64,000 nucleotides of DNA, taken from Cordilura impudica. Lineage: Eukaryota > Arthropoda > Insecta > Diptera > Scathophagidae. The notes under the pieces are model-generated. The model was given only the letters and a program-made list of their open reading frames with translations, did no database searches and was not told where the DNA came from. Where the stretch lies: positions 21,078,982 through 21,142,981 of the forward strand of contig OY821517.1 in the NCBI GenBank assembly GCA_963682025.1, written 5' to 3'. Positions within the stretch are counted from its first letter, which is position 1. Every line of letters starts with the position of its first letter. The position numbers and the translations under genes were made by a program. Of the stretch, positions 45,716 to 58,524 are shown one piece after another.

Positions 45716-47360
45716 CTATTTGGTTGCACTCTTCATATTAAAATTCACATTTCAGGAATATTATATCAACAAAAGGCAAATTGCAACAATTTCTCTTACT
45801 TACCTTCTCACGGTTAGAGTTTTGCAAAAACCCATTTTGTGTTTATGTGTTTCATAATCCAAGAGTCAGTGGCTTGATATATACAAAATGTAAAATTTTT
45901 AGCCGCTTCTACCCCGTACGCTCTCAAATTTCCGAAAAATTCGTTATCGATCGATATTTTATTAGCAATAAATTCTTCATACCAAATTAAATAGCCCTAG
46001 ATTTATTAGTTTGGAATTTACATAAGATTTCCCTTTTTGGCCAATTTTACTCTCTTCATACCAAATTTCATTAGCTCCATATGTTTTCATAAGCATACCA
46101 CATTACAGAATCAGTCTGTGAGCAGTGATGAGCTTTACAATATACTAAGATCATCAGATGTTTATTTAATATAAATTCAATATATGTTTAGAATTATACA
46201 ATGTTTTTTTTTTTTTGTTATTAAATTAAAGATATGTGGAATATTTTGTATACATTTCTTTGCACATCTTGTCATTGAACGCCATTATAAGAGTGAACGG
46301 ATACATGATAAAAAAAAAAAGAAAAGGCAAAAGAAAACCAGTTGAAGTTACGTCTCATTTAATATTATATTAGTTATATGACTGTTGAATATGTTACAGA
46401 ATATTAACTGAAGAATAAAACGAAACATGAAATGCATCTCTATATTGTGTATACTTAGTGTAAAAGTATGTGTTGTGTGTTCACTGTCACTTTGATATAC
46501 AAATACATTTATTACAAGTGTCATTGTCAGCTAGCCAGTTTCCTGGTTCGTTTTTTTTTTTCTATGATTTTATTATATTTTTAAATTTTTATTACAATTC
46601 TAATGGTGCTCTTGACATATTCTCATATATTTCGATATAAACTATGACGATTTTCTATGCATAGTGAATGAGTTTATAAAAATGAAGCGATATATATATT
46701 TTCTACATTGCAGGGATATTATTTCTTTGCAAATATAATTTAATGTGCAACATGTTGCAGAAATATTTCTATACTTGCTACTAGTTAATAACAGTGACAG
46801 GTGCATAAAACTTAGTTTTCCATGTTAAGCTAAAAACATATAAAACATTTAAGTATCATCACTTTTAATGTGTATGTATACGAAGTGTAACGAGAACTAT
46901 GAGCCCATTACTAGAGGAATGATAATCATTAAAGTTAACTGAAACTATATTGAAAATGATAGTCATTATTTAGATATTTAGATGTGCACTTAGGTAAATT
47001 AGAGATATCGGCAAAGTTGTAGTTTATCTATTACCTAGTAGCACATATTAGCTGGACTCCTTAGTTAATGCAGAGTAATTGTGTGAGCCAAACAAATGGT
47101 TTCACAAAATAAAAAAGTGCCCAACTGAGAAATATTTTAATGGAATTTTTAATAAAAATTTTATCTATTACCGAAAATAATCTGGGAATCTTTTGTATAA
47201 AATAAGAACCCTGTATGGTTAGAATTAAATTAGACAGACCAAAATTTCATAATAATATCCAACACCGATATTACCGATAAGTGTGTCATTCATATACTGC
47301 CTCATGCCCCCAATCTCCCTAAGGCTTGGCCTTCCAGCGAAAGTATATGAATGACAATAG
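45716..47360. other. AT-rich gene-free DNA
   Basis: No gene or known repeat. Around 45960-46090 the phrase CTTCATACCAAAT occurs twice 92 bases apart, hinting at a small tandem repeat. Confidence 0.4.
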
Positions 47361-47446
47361 AAGGTCATTAGAATAGAAGGTCATTTGGAAAAACAAGAAA
47401 AGTGAAGGAGAAATAACAGAACCTTGCGGTAACCCAGGGGTTAACT
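47361..47446 (-). pseudogene. Short non-LTR reverse transcriptase fragment
   Basis: Minus strand reads PGLPQGSVISPSLFLFF then MTFYSNDL. LPQGSVISP-LF is reverse transcriptase motif B region of non-LTR elements. Only about 28 codons are recognisable. Confidence 0.6.
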
Positions 47447-49703
47447 GATACTTTAGTAATGAAGTTTAAAAGTTTCCAGCGTTTTGTCATTACTAAAAAA
47501 AATATTTCTTTTCTTTTATCTATTTTTTTACTTTTTTTTTTATTTCAGTTTTTTGTGACAGATTTGTTATTTTTGAAAACTCTGAAAAGGGAAAAAAATT
47601 ATCCCAAAATTGTTAACCCATTTGATCATTGCTAAATACGTTCCAGGAAATATGCTGAATTTTTTGATTTTTCATGAAAATATCCCCGTTTTGTCGAGGT
47701 TTGAACCTGCGTCTATTTCACATGCACTCGTACTTGCACTTTTTGGTCAGTGCTTTAATACGTACGAGCACTGTGGTTAAGCGTATATAAAGCGTTTTCA
47801 GATATGGAGAAAAATAGCGTGAGAAATACAAAAGATTGTATGTTGCCTGTAGTGTTTACTGTTCTCAACACTAATCTGGATAATCTCCATTTCCATTATG
47901 TATTGCGAATATTTGAATTAATTGTTTTTTTATCATAATATTCCTTTACTGACATCTTTGGAAGCTATTTAAAACCACATCAAGAGGAAATTTTTCTTTT
48001 GGTAGTTCCCTTCAAATGAACTCACTTTTTTTGCTTGGACATTAAACAAATTATTTTTTATATTTTAATTATAACCTTTACCCAGATATACTTTTTTGCC
48101 GAAACGCACTGGAATGGAGCTCTTTTCATAAAATACATAAACCGAAACGTTGCTCCGGGACCTATTTTTTTTTTTTAATGTATTAAAAGTTAAAAACAGC
48201 TACCGATGACATTTTTTTTAATATTCACTTTCAAAAATAATAAAGTTAAAAATCATGGCATAGTCCAAAAAAAACAATTCAATCGAGGAGGCTGTTGTTC
48301 ATATGTATATGTTTAATGATCTCAGTTAATTTGAATATTACTTAATAGTTCTAATTAAATTCCTGATGAACAACATGAACAAAATTACAAGTTTTTTTTT
48401 CAAATGCAAACAAAAGACCGCGGACAACTGAACACAAACCCGAACATATTCAAACTGAAACAGAGAATGTAACACTTTATTTTAATTGTGACACAACAAT
48501 GACTGGCCAAGTTATTGGACGTTGGAGCAAAAGAATGATTTTACCAGGAAATGTGGTTGGCTTACTATTGAATGTAAGAAACTTGGCTATAAGAAGAAAT
48601 CTGGCATGCGAATTGGTAAATAGTGGGTCAACAATGAAGTAACCAATAACGGAGAAAATCGAACTCAACAGGGAAAGCGTCGCACATTGGGTTGAAATCG
48701 CAAAAAATGGAGATTAATTGAATAATGAAAATGAAGTTTTTTAAAAAATACTTATTACTCGATTAAAGAGTACTAAACTCTACATCACTACCGAAAATTT
48801 CAATGTCATATGTTTTTTACTTTTCTTGCTACGTAGCCTTAAATTTAAGAAATTTTTAAGTTTTTTTCTAATAGTTGTGAAAATTGAAATTTGTCATACT
48901 TTAAAGCTAAATATTTTTATTTTCAACAGTCAAAAGTGATACTTTTATTATGGAATCTTCAACGTCAGGTATTTTAACGTAATTAAAAAAAAAATTTAAC
49001 AAAAAATGTGTAGAAATATTTTTAACTTTTTTTTTTAAATATGCTTAAATTTGGGCTATTTTTAAAATATATGTGGAGTTTTAAATGGGAATAGGGTAAA
49101 ATTGGGTAAAAGTGTAAATTGTGTGTTAAACTGTAGTATGTAAGCTTTCATATTTATAAAAAAAATGCTGCGCGTTTTTGCGCCAATTAAATATATTTAA
49201 TAAATTAAAAAAATAGCCACTCATAAAAAAGCGGTTCTTGTTGTCTTTAATTTGTTTTGTTCTCGTTTTCGTTGTTATGATTGTTATTGTTGTTATTGTT
49301 ATACTACAATTTTTTTGTTTGTTGGTAGCAGTGTTGCCGTAAGATAAATATGAAATAGTGCTAGGGCATTTAAAAAAAGTTGCTAAACAGCTCTTAAAAA
49401 TTAACTAAAGGCCCTGCAGAAAAAAACTAGTAAAATTACTAAATACGCAAAAAATAAAATTATTAAATTTAGAAACAATAAAAAAAAGTTTTAAAAAGAG
49501 CTAAACAAAAAAATAGCAAATTTTAAAAATGTTGGTTGCTAGATTGTGCTAGATCTAGCACCCAAGGTGTAAAAATGGCAAGCCTGGTTACTAGTTATTC
49601 GTTAGTTTTGTGTTTGTAAAAACGTTAAATGTACTGAAAGTGCTGTAAAGTTTGTTATTGGGTAATTGGTACAAACAAATACTTTAAGCTTCTGATTTAT
49701 AAT
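47447..49703. other. Gene-poor DNA with an unexplained open frame and a palindrome
   Basis: At 48400-48710 the plus strand is nearly open for about 100 codons (NVTLYFNCDTTMTGQVIGRW, LLLNVRNLAIRRNLACELVN, stop, then NRESVAHWVEIAKNGD) and is richer in G and C than its flanks. I do not recognise it; it may be a transposase fragment. A perfect 16-bp palindrome GTGCTAGATCTAGCAC lies at 49546-49561. Confidence 0.4.
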
Positions 49704-51766
49704 ATGCTACTGTCTAAACTTTTTAGGAACAAGCTCCAAAACAGTATTTTTTCTCGTCAGAGTCTTTACGATATTTTTCGGAATGCAGACTCTTTGCTAT
49801 TTAAAGAAAAAATTAATATTTTGAAAGAAGAAATAATAAAACGTACAAACCCTGTTGATATGAAAGATTTTCAAACTAAATTTAATAGTTACGTTTTTGA
49901 TTTTAAGAGTCGGTGGTCTAAATCAAATAGACATGATGGCCGTTTTTGTAGAGATAATAAAAACTGGTTAGATTCTTCCATCTCATTTGTAGTGCACACA
50001 AATAAAAGAGGCCGCAAAGAAATGGAGTTTGATGAATGTTCATCAAAAACAAAAACAAAGAAATGCAAGGATATAAGAGATAAGTCATCGCTGTCTGTGT
50101 TAAGCTATGCCACTCAAATGAGTTTACGAGCTACTGGCCATATAGAAGCATCAAAAATATTGAAAGATGTTACTTCTTCCCCATCTAGAGCTGCAAAATA
50201 TAAGGCAAGTTTGACATCACAAGAACGTGCAAAACAACTAAGTGCAGAATCTGCGCTTATAGTGCTGGCAGAAGCAAAGCTTACTCGTAGCCAGTATAAT
50301 GTGATTAGAAAAGCTGCTCCGGAGAAGTTTCCTTCTTACACAATCGTCCAACAAGCGAAAAAAGATTGTTACCCAATGGAAGACGCAATACGAATAACCG
50401 AAACAACAGCTCAAATAAGTCTGCAAGCTCATCTTAATCACACTGTTGAGCGTTTAGTTTTACTGCAAAAAGATGTTATTGCCACCTTATCTGATTACGA
50501 ATTGTCAAAAATTATCTTATACACAAAGTGGGGATTTGATGGAAGCTCCGGACACAGCTCATACAAACAAGCTTTCCATGATCATGGTGCAAGTGATGCA
50601 GCGGTTTTCATAACGTGCATTGTTCCACTTAGAATGGTGTGTCAAAAAAAAGTTATCTGGCAAAATCCTCGCCCATCATCAACAAGATTTTGTAGGCCAT
50701 TAAAAATTGAATTTGTTAAAGAATGTTTGAGTGTCTCCACACAAGAAAAAAAAAGGGTGGATGAAGAGATAAATGAGCTTGAAAATTCTCTAGTATTCAC
50801 AGAAGACAGATCTGTAAGCGTAGCTCATAAGCTTATGTTAGTAATGGTAGATGGAAAAGTTTGCAATGCACTCACAGACACAAAATCAACCCAGAGGTGT
50901 TATTTATGTGGGTCATCCAGTAAAGATTTTAAAGAACGATCGCCAAGGAGGTAAAAACAGATAAGTTGGATTTTGGTCCATCTATATTACATGGTTGGAT
51001 TCGTTTTTATGAATGTCTTTTACACGTGTCGTATAAATTACCAATAAAAAAATGGCAAGCTAGAACTGATTCCGATAAAACAATAGTTGCTGAAAACAAG
51101 AGACGAATTCAAACGGAATTTAGAAATAAAACTGGTCTTATTATAGACCAACCAAAACCCGGCTTCGGCAATTCGAATGATGGCAACACGGCTAGAAGAT
51201 TTTTTGAAAACGCTAGTATATCAGCAGATATAACGAAAATTGATTTTGAACTAATTGAAAAGATGCACACAATTTTAATTGTTGTATCTTCTGGTCATGA
51301 AATCGATGTTGAAAAATTCAGGCAATTTTCATATAATACAGCTCGACTTTTTGTAGAGAAATATCCGTGGTTTAACATGCCTCCTACTCTGCATAAATTT
51401 TTAATACATGGTCCAGAAATTATTTCGCACGCTTTATTACCGATTGGCCAACTGTCAGAAGAAGCACAAGAAGCTCGAAATAAGGATTTTAAAAACTACA
51501 GAGAAAACTTTTCGCGTAAATGTAGCCGGGAGGAATCGAATCGGGATATACTAAATAGGTTTCTATTAACCTCAGATCCAATTATTTCTGGAAAAATGAA
51601 GTTAAATAAAAATAAAATAAAACACCTCCCAAAATCAGCAGTGGAGCTATTAATTTCGCCGTCAATTTTGCCGACAGAAACAGAAATCGCTTATTATATA
51701 GATGACGATGATGAGGGTGACGGTGTCGATGGATGGGAATCTGAAGAGTTTGGACATATATTCTAA
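49704..51766 (+). pseudogene. RAG1-like (Transib/CMC-type) transposase with one frameshift
   Basis: Two adjoining frames (416 codons to 50954; then to 51766) make one protein of about 680 residues, split by a single frameshift at about 50935-50945. The first part has a basic stretch (GRKEMEFDECSSKTKTKKCK), then KWGFDGSSGHSSYKQ (first catalytic Asp region), IWQNPRPSSTRFCRPLKIEF, and MVDGKVCNALTDTKSTQRCY ending in a CxxC pair (RCYLCG). The second part has LHGWIRFYECLLHVSYKLPI, GFGNSNDGNTARRFF, LHKFLIHGPEIISH and LLPIGQLSEEAQEARNK. CxxC, GN-AR, HK-L-H-PEI and IG--SE---E--NK occur in the same order in RAG1 (CTLC, NGNFARKLM, HKTLAHVPEII, IGAWASEGNESGNK), so zinc-binding Cys/His and the last catalytic Glu appear kept. 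The second Asp is not obvious. Apart from the frameshift there are no stops, so it is recent. Transib and CMC/Chapaev assignment remain open. Confidence 0.8.
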
Positions 51767-52885
51767 AAAAACAGGTTATAAACACTTTACAAAATAAAAT
51801 GTATATATTTTTGCTACTTTTTCGATAAAAGGCTATAAATATAATTTTCATTTCTCGAATAATATAGGAAAACAGTATAAAAACCAAGAATAACATCAAC
51901 AAAATGATTTAATGACTAGACAAGTGTGGGACAAAATGGGTTAAAGTTCCAAAATTGCCATTTTCACTTGGTGGTGTAAGGTATAACACTCATAGCAAAT
52001 TTCATCAAAATCGGATGTCGTAAGGCTCTCCAGTTGCTTGATTTGAGAAATATTAATGCAAATTCTTTAATATAATATTAGTTAAATTAAATAAATAAAA
52101 AAAGTTCTCTTCAAAAGTATACAATATTTTTGTTTTTTTTTTATAACTTATATATAACTAATCCAAAAAAAATACTACCTAATCAATTAGACCCTTCGTT
52201 GAATTAATCTCCATTTTGGGGAAAACGAACCCACTGTGCGTCGCATAGTGGACCATTTCACGAGAAGGCGGCCAAAACTCCATAAATTTTGATTGGATTG
52301 GAAGTTTGATATGCGGTTTTTCTTTTGTTTGGTAGGTGGCAATTTAGCCTTTCATTTTTGCTATAAAACGTAAATATCGACCGTTAATAAAAAAAAGTTA
52401 TGGAGGTTTTAAAATAGATTTTTATTTTTAGTTGAATTTTAGTACAAAGGTGAAGCGTTAAAACGTAAAAAAAGGTTTTTTTTTATGTAATGTCTTATTT
52501 TTTCAGTTAATTTTACAACTGATACTTTTTAAAAATTTTGTAAGTTAAATTTTGTCAGAAAATGCCAAACCTTGGCCCCCGTAAACTTTTAAGTAAAAAT
52601 GGTCACAAGGGCCAAAGGATGGCTTTTTTTTTTTTTGAAAGAGCCTGAGTTAAAATATAATTTATTAAGCAGCGATCGTAAAGGTTACTTGATATTGGTT
52701 CAAGATAGTGAAGCTTCATTGAAAAAGTCGTATGTTTTTACTTTAGCTAAAAAAATTTTTATTGTTGTTTAAATATTTCTATAACAATTTTTATTATAAA
52801 TTTATAAAATGCATAAATTTTTAAATCAAGAAAAATTATTAACTATATAAAAAAGTGTATAACTTATTGTTAGTGTAGTGAAAAA
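51767..52885. other. Region between two converging transposase remnants, with a quasi-palindrome
   Basis: Contains CCACTGTGCGTCGCATAGTG then G at 52211-52231: two CACTRTGCG words in inverted orientation around one central base. Transib ends and RAG signal heptamers begin CACWRTG or CACAGTG, so this may be an element terminus, but no partner end was found upstream of 49704. The rest is AT-rich and shows no gene. Confidence 0.4.
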
Positions 52886-53180
52886 CTACTTTAAATCAAA
52901 CAATTTTAGTAAACATTTCTTATTTTCAACTTGTAGAAGTTGTTTCGCTTCTTCGTCTAATTCAATAGAGGTAGTTTTCCATTTTTGTCGAATGTTGGAC
53001 ATATATGGATCTGAAGTGTACAACAAAATAGTGATAAGTTCTTCATTAGTGCAATATCTGGACATTTTTCTTGTATTATGCTCGTGGGAGAATCTGTAGT
53101 GTGTGTTCCGTTTCGCTTGCACTTCAGAGAGATCTCCTATTGGTAGCATATTGTTTTGAATTATTTGTTCCTTATTATTT
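52886..53180 (-). pseudogene. Second, divergent RAG1-like/Transib-CMC transposase, C-terminal fragment
   Basis: Minus strand: KEQIIQNNMLPIGDLSEVQA, KRNTHYRFSHEHNTRKMSRY, ELITILLYTSDPYMSNIRQK. It aligns with IISHALLPIGQLSEEAQEAR ... RENFSRK ... LLTSDPIIS of the neighbouring plus-strand gene but differs at more than half the positions, so it is a separate subfamily. Only the C-terminal ~95 residues remain, truncated upstream at about 53180. Confidence 0.7.
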
Positions 53181-53564
53181 GTTCCTTATTTTTCATTATA
53201 AAGTATAGCCTAGACCATTTTAAAAGGTTAAGCATACCTGCTCTTATCTTAAAAGGGTGTGTCGCAATAGTTTTTTACCGTCTACCTGTTATTTAATATT
53301 TTTCCGATTTTGTCCGGTATTTAAACTATATAACTCAAGTTCCGACAATTAATGTTTTTGAAAAATACCTATGTAAATGTACCTGTCGAAATAAAAAAGA
53401 TTTTATCCACTAATTAATTTGACAATTAAGCGCATTATGTCTCAACCCTTTTTTATAAGTATTTAACAACTAGTGTCAACTCCACCGTTTCCTTTTTCTG
53501 TCAGTATAAATAACAAATAAACTCACGCAAAAAAATACACCAGCACGACCATATTCATAACACA

Positions 53565-53706
53565 AAGACGGATGGACCGACATCACTAAATCGACTCAGA
53601 AAGCTTTTTGAGTCGATCCGTATAATAAAAGATGGGTAGAGTCCAATATTTTTGATAGTAATAAACGTCATGACAAACTCATTATACCTTAACCGCATAG
53701 TAGAAA
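53565..53706 (+). mobile_element. 3' fragment of a DINE-like element
   Basis: CACAAAGACGGATGGACCGACATC, then TCGACTCAGAAAG, GTATAATAAAAGATGGGTAG and CATTATACCTTAACCGCATAG follow the order of the young copies from the (GGAC)n core to the 3' end. Confidence 0.65.
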
Positions 53707-54177
53707 GCTTTTGTATTCTTAAATTTTGCACAAAATATCTGACCTTGGGTTAGAAAAATTGTTCTGGTTCACACGGGAGGAAACTGGCGGCTATACAATG
53801 TGGTATAGGAGTGTAGGGTATGGTTCAGACTACAGAAGAGTGCAAGACTTTCTTGATGGCTTTTGATGGGCAGGAGTTAAGTAGGGAAATTTGGACCTTT
53901 TTAATTTTTTTTTTTTTTAATTTCTAAAGAACATAAGTAGCATAGAAGTTACAAAATTATTCAAAATTTATCTTAATTTAAAATCGATTAAAACAGAAAA
54001 AATTAAAGATTAAAATTTACAACGAAATTTTGAATTTTAGCAAAATACTCAGAAAGTCCATTTTCGCGGCGATATAGTAGAAATTGAGTCACAATTTCTT
54101 GGCTCCCGAGGTTCACTGGTCTTTACTTTCAAACGAATAACATAACTTTAAATTCGGTAGCCATAAACAAAAGATTT
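53707..54177. other. AT-rich spacer
   Basis: No gene recognised. Confidence 0.4.
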
Positions 54178-56110
54178 TTGGCCGCCATTTCAAAATATGG
54201 GCCACAGTGCGTCGGTCATAAAGCTGCATGCAAGTTAGTTACGGAGGCCGAAAAAGAAACTCTTCATAATATTCTACACAAAAATTTGTTTCTTAATAGG
54301 GAAATAACCTCTCGTGTTTTTCGGACTGCATACAAAGTTGACAAAGATATTCAATCTTGTGATAATTTTGAAATTGAAATAGATTTACAAGAACTTAACA
54401 GTATAAATGTGCGCAAAATTTTTCATACCGGAAATGCTTGCACAAACATTACCACTCATATCAACACCGAAAATCTTCAGTGGCCAAAATAATTAGTTCC
54501 ATGGGTAAAATATCAGTAATTATCGACGAGTCCACAATTCTAAGCAAAAAATCAACATTAGTTATTAGTTCTCCTCTTAGCTTTACCAGCACATTCCAGC
54601 GCTCGAAAGTCGAGTGCAATTTCTAGGCAACTTTATTTTTCAACTTAGCCAATTCACAAACCAACACTTTTTATTACTGCGAATGAAGATAATAGACTCA
54701 TTAACAAACATATTAAAAAATTTAATAAACACACACATAGCATATGTATAATTTTATGTACGTGTTAGTAGCAACTTTAAATGCAATTTACTTAAAACAA
54801 AGGAACAAAATTTAAAAATCTATAAATCTGCAAAACGGCTGCAATGAAATACCTTTCACATAATATATGCTTGGCCAAAATCGGGGTAAAACCGTAGAAC
54901 AAAACATCGGTCACAAGAAATCACCTAGCCTATTAATATTTGGATTTGATAGGACTCCAAAATACTACCGCGAATGGAATATTCTAGGCTTTACTAGAAT
55001 GTTTACTTGGTGAGTGTGGCGATGGTGTAGCGGTAATGCTAGAACGAAAGATTGGCGTCTTTAAATTGTTAAGAGATCAATTTCCGTCAATCATTATCTG
55101 GTACTGTGCCACTTATAGGCTGAAGTTAGCAGTGACTGATACTTTGAGGGAATACACAGGTTTAAATCATTTATTGATAAACTATAGGTATCTATCATGC
55201 ATCTCCAAGAATAGCAGGGAATTACATGAATGTGAAAAAGTGTTAGAAATTTAACATCTGAAAATGGCAAAATTTTTCTGTATTGGTTCGACACTTTATA
55301 GAAGCAGAAAATGATCATACAAGAGATAAGAAAGATCGTTGCATTTACCAGGACATGCAAAGAAAAATTACAGCAATCGAATTTATTTTGGATTTGGGAT
55401 TGATGTGAGATGCTCTTCAGGATTTGTCTGAATTAAGTCTGGAGCTGCAAGATCGAAATGTTAACGTTTGTCGTTAAAATTTTCGACGAAAGACGTATCG
55501 TTCCAGCAACATATTACAAACACGCAGTCAAAGCCAGTAATAATTTAATCTTTGGGGGGATTGAGCTACAAAAAATGATAAGAAAAATTAACTTGCTATC
55601 GATCCAAATACATTTTACGGTGAACTAAAAGATCTATCGAAGAACGACTTCTATGTACTGATGAAACTAAATTTATTAATTGCACTCGTATTTTATATTC
55701 AAATAATTATCAGAACATGCACCACTCACATCTGGAGAAGAGGAAATACGAAATTTGGCGTAAAGACTACAAATAAATGAAAAAGAATCAGTCCGTGGAT
55801 TTCGAAACTATTTAAGTTACAATATTTTATGGAATAGTTTAATGTTATTGAAAAATGCGCTGGATACGATACCGATTTCCTCAAGTCAATGCGAAAGTGG
55901 TTTTTCTCAAATGAATCTCATTCTCTAGAAGTGCATCCCTGCTCACAAGGACTGTTTCATCGCTTCTTTTTTTGCGTCTTTTTGGACCAACGCTTCGTCA
56001 CTTTCACCCTACTAAATACGTTGAATCATGCATTGTCATTCTGCTCTCAGCACTCAGATTAAGGAGCGAAGAAGGGATGCTGAACATGAAGCAAATATGC
56101 TGTTTGTGTG
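54178..56110 (+). pseudogene. hAT-type transposase pseudogene, split by a family A element
   Basis: The left part (54178-54585) reads KAACKLVTEAEKETLHNILH, VFRTAYKVDKDIQSCDNFE, VRKIFHTGNACTNITTHI, then in another frame ISSMGKISVIIDESTILSKK. The right part (from about 54950) reads LDLIGLQNTTANGIF, LLGECGDGVAVMLERKIGVF, QFPSIIIWYCATYRLKLAVTD, SRELHECEKVLEI, KITAIEFILDLGLM, and near 55850-55920 LDTIPISSSQCESGFSQMNL (the conserved hAT C-terminal dimerisation region), ending near LLFLRLFGPTLRHF and PTKYVES. This matches the KIAA1586/ZBED-like hAT group of DDE transposases with IIDEST as the first catalytic block. Several stops and frameshifts, plus the inserted element at 54589-54945, make it dead. 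Confidence 0.75.
54589..54945 (+). mobile_element. Family A element, copy 2 (inside the hAT pseudogene)
   Basis: Starts AGCACATTCCAGCGCTCGAA (hairpin GCGCTCGA ... TCGAGTGC) and ends TCACAAGAAATCACCTAGCC. Roughly 85% or better identity by eye with 9494-9845. It interrupts the hAT frame between the IIDEST and LDLIGL blocks. Confidence 0.75.
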
Positions 56111-56262
56111 GAATTTTTTGTATTTCTTTTTTTTTTTTGTTTTTTTTTTGTGATTTTTGCTTTCTAATTAAGAAAACTTCTTACGTCATTATTATGACCT
56201 TTTATTAAAAAAGGGAAATACTTAGCAAAACATGCTTTCCAGAATCTATTTTTTAGAAAAAT

Positions 56263-56925
56263 AGCGCTGCCTATATCACTATGTGATCAGGATATAATGA
56301 CTTTGTGCTGATGTTGGTAATAAACCCATCATTTTTTATACCGTTCACTTTTTGAGTCGAATTAGCGATGTCTTTCCGTCCGTCCGTCTGTGTGCCCACG
56401 TCAACCTCAAACTAGATGTCGCAAATATGAATATATTTTGATAAAATTTGATATATAAGCTTCTATCAGCTATAACACTAACACTATTGGAATTGGTAAA
56501 AATCAGTACTTATTCAGACCTAGTCCCAATATAAATGACCCCAATGAGATGGACTTAAATCGCCATAATATCCAAATTATCATATAGATCTCCGTCAAAT
56601 TGGGTTTATGTGTGCTTCGTCCAAAAACAAGCTCTATAGAACAATTCTTAGTCATAGCTTCCATATAAGATTGTTTCCCGATATTCACTTAAACCTATCA
56701 AAAACAAAAATATTGCACAGATTTTTCTCAAATGTGTTTTGTACATGTTTTTGCAACAACTAAGTAACCTTATCAAATATGGCTAGGATCGGTCCAATTT
56801 TCGACTTAGGCCCCATATAAATATGGCATCCAATATGAACTTTTTCATAGCCAAAGGCAAAAAAAAATAATAATAACAATACCACTCAAATTTGGTTAAT
56901 GCTTATTTTCTATATCTATTTTTTA
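56263..56925 (-). mobile_element. DINE-like element, reverse copy
   Basis: The 3' end is at left (CTATATCACTATGTGATCAG then GATATAATGACTTTGTGCTG), and the (GTCC)n tract lies at 56370-56392 (TCCGTCCGTCCGTCTGTGTG). Body boxes follow in order, but the 5' palindrome has been lost near 56925. Confidence 0.7.
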
Positions 56926-58334
56926 TTGATTTAATATTAAAGAATATTCAAGAAATTCGTGGTACAAAATTATTTATTGTGTAACTAAAAAATCCTTAAA
57001 ATCCTCAAAAGATTTTAAAGATTTCTTCCACTTTAAACATTTCTATGGCAAACACAATTAAATTAACCCCCCAAAAAAAATTACATTTTACAAAGATCCC
57101 CAATATATTATTCCATCTATTATCACAGCTGTATAGATTTCGCTTTTAACAAAGTCAGCACAATAACACATCACTTGATACCATTTGGGAGAATCATTAT
57201 ATACACAATCATATACAGATACATAAAAAAATACAATATAATTTTATATGTAAGTATAAAAAAATCCCTCATGTCGCCTGGTGATAAAGGTAGATAACCC
57301 ATTTTTGCCAATTTTTTTCTTTTAACATTTTTGTTTTGTGCTGATATAAACAAATGTATAAAAAAAAAATAATAAAAAAATAACAATAGTAAGAATATAT
57401 GTTAAAAATAGAATATAAGCATAGAATTTCCCCAGACAATAAACATGTGTGTGACCCAGCTGATGTAACCATACAATAAAATAGAGAATCGTAGATATTC
57501 CTTGAGCTCCATTATTTTATTTTGTGTTTTTATTTTCTAGTATTTATCTAGGTGTTATTTTGTTGAGTGCCTTTGTGTGAACCTTATTTTTTAATACTTA
57601 CGACAACAATATAACAACAATAACAAAAAAAGGAGTAAAAGTCATAAGGTTAACAGCCACTTTTTAGATTGACTACCAAGTTTATATCCAATAGACAGAT
57701 ATGCACAATAGCTGGCTCTACTGCAGATACTTTGTAATAAGGACTTTTTTTTATTTTCATTGACATTAAGGTGGTCCACAGTATAGGGCTTTAGAAATAG
57801 AAAGATTTTAATAAAATATATTCATTGTCAAAAAAAAATAAATAAATAAATAAAATAAACAATTGTTTAGAAGACTTATTCCGCAGAAGAGTTTTCTCAA
57901 ATTAACGCGTGTTCATTAAAACAGCAGACAACTCTTTTTTTTCTATTAAGCCCTCGATAATAAAATTTTTAAAACATATTAACTGTATACCCATACAAAG
58001 AGATGGAAGCTTTTGGACAAATAATTACAATTTTGTCATTATATAAAAAAAAAAAAATTCCTGAAAAATTGTCCCATCAATTGTTAATAACATTATCAAA
58101 AATCTCTATTTATGATTTTGCATTATTCCTGTATACCTTTTATCAAATCACATCCCATTTTCATGACTTTATTCATGACTGATGAATCTTTAGAACACTT
58201 AAATATATTTTATATTTTTCTATTATATTTGCTTTTTTATCAAATTTTTGTTACATTTGATAATATTTTATTTATCCAAAATTATATTTTTATTACATTT
58301 TATAACATTTTATTTATTCAGTTTTATATTTTTA
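56926..58334. other. AT-rich gene-free DNA
   Basis: No recognised gene. A (AAAT)n run is at 57836-57857. The last 200 bases are the original left flank of the non-LTR element that resumes at 63444. Confidence 0.45.
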
Positions 58335-58524
58335 ATGTCTGTTAGTGGCAGTTCAAATCTAATTCTCTTTACGAACGGTCGTGTAAATAATTAAAGCGCT
58401 TAGAGTACAACTATTTAAAATTAACAACAAGTGTATATTTTTGTTTTTGCAATTGCCTATTCTTGATCTCATTTGAACTCACGTGGTAGACAATCCAGCT
58501 TATAACAGGAATAAAAATTTAGCG

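Noticed and set aside
48477..48668. 63-codon minus-strand frame with hydrophobic content
   Set aside because: The plus strand of the same stretch is open longer and has more balanced composition; neither was recognised, and the minus frame is most likely its shadow.
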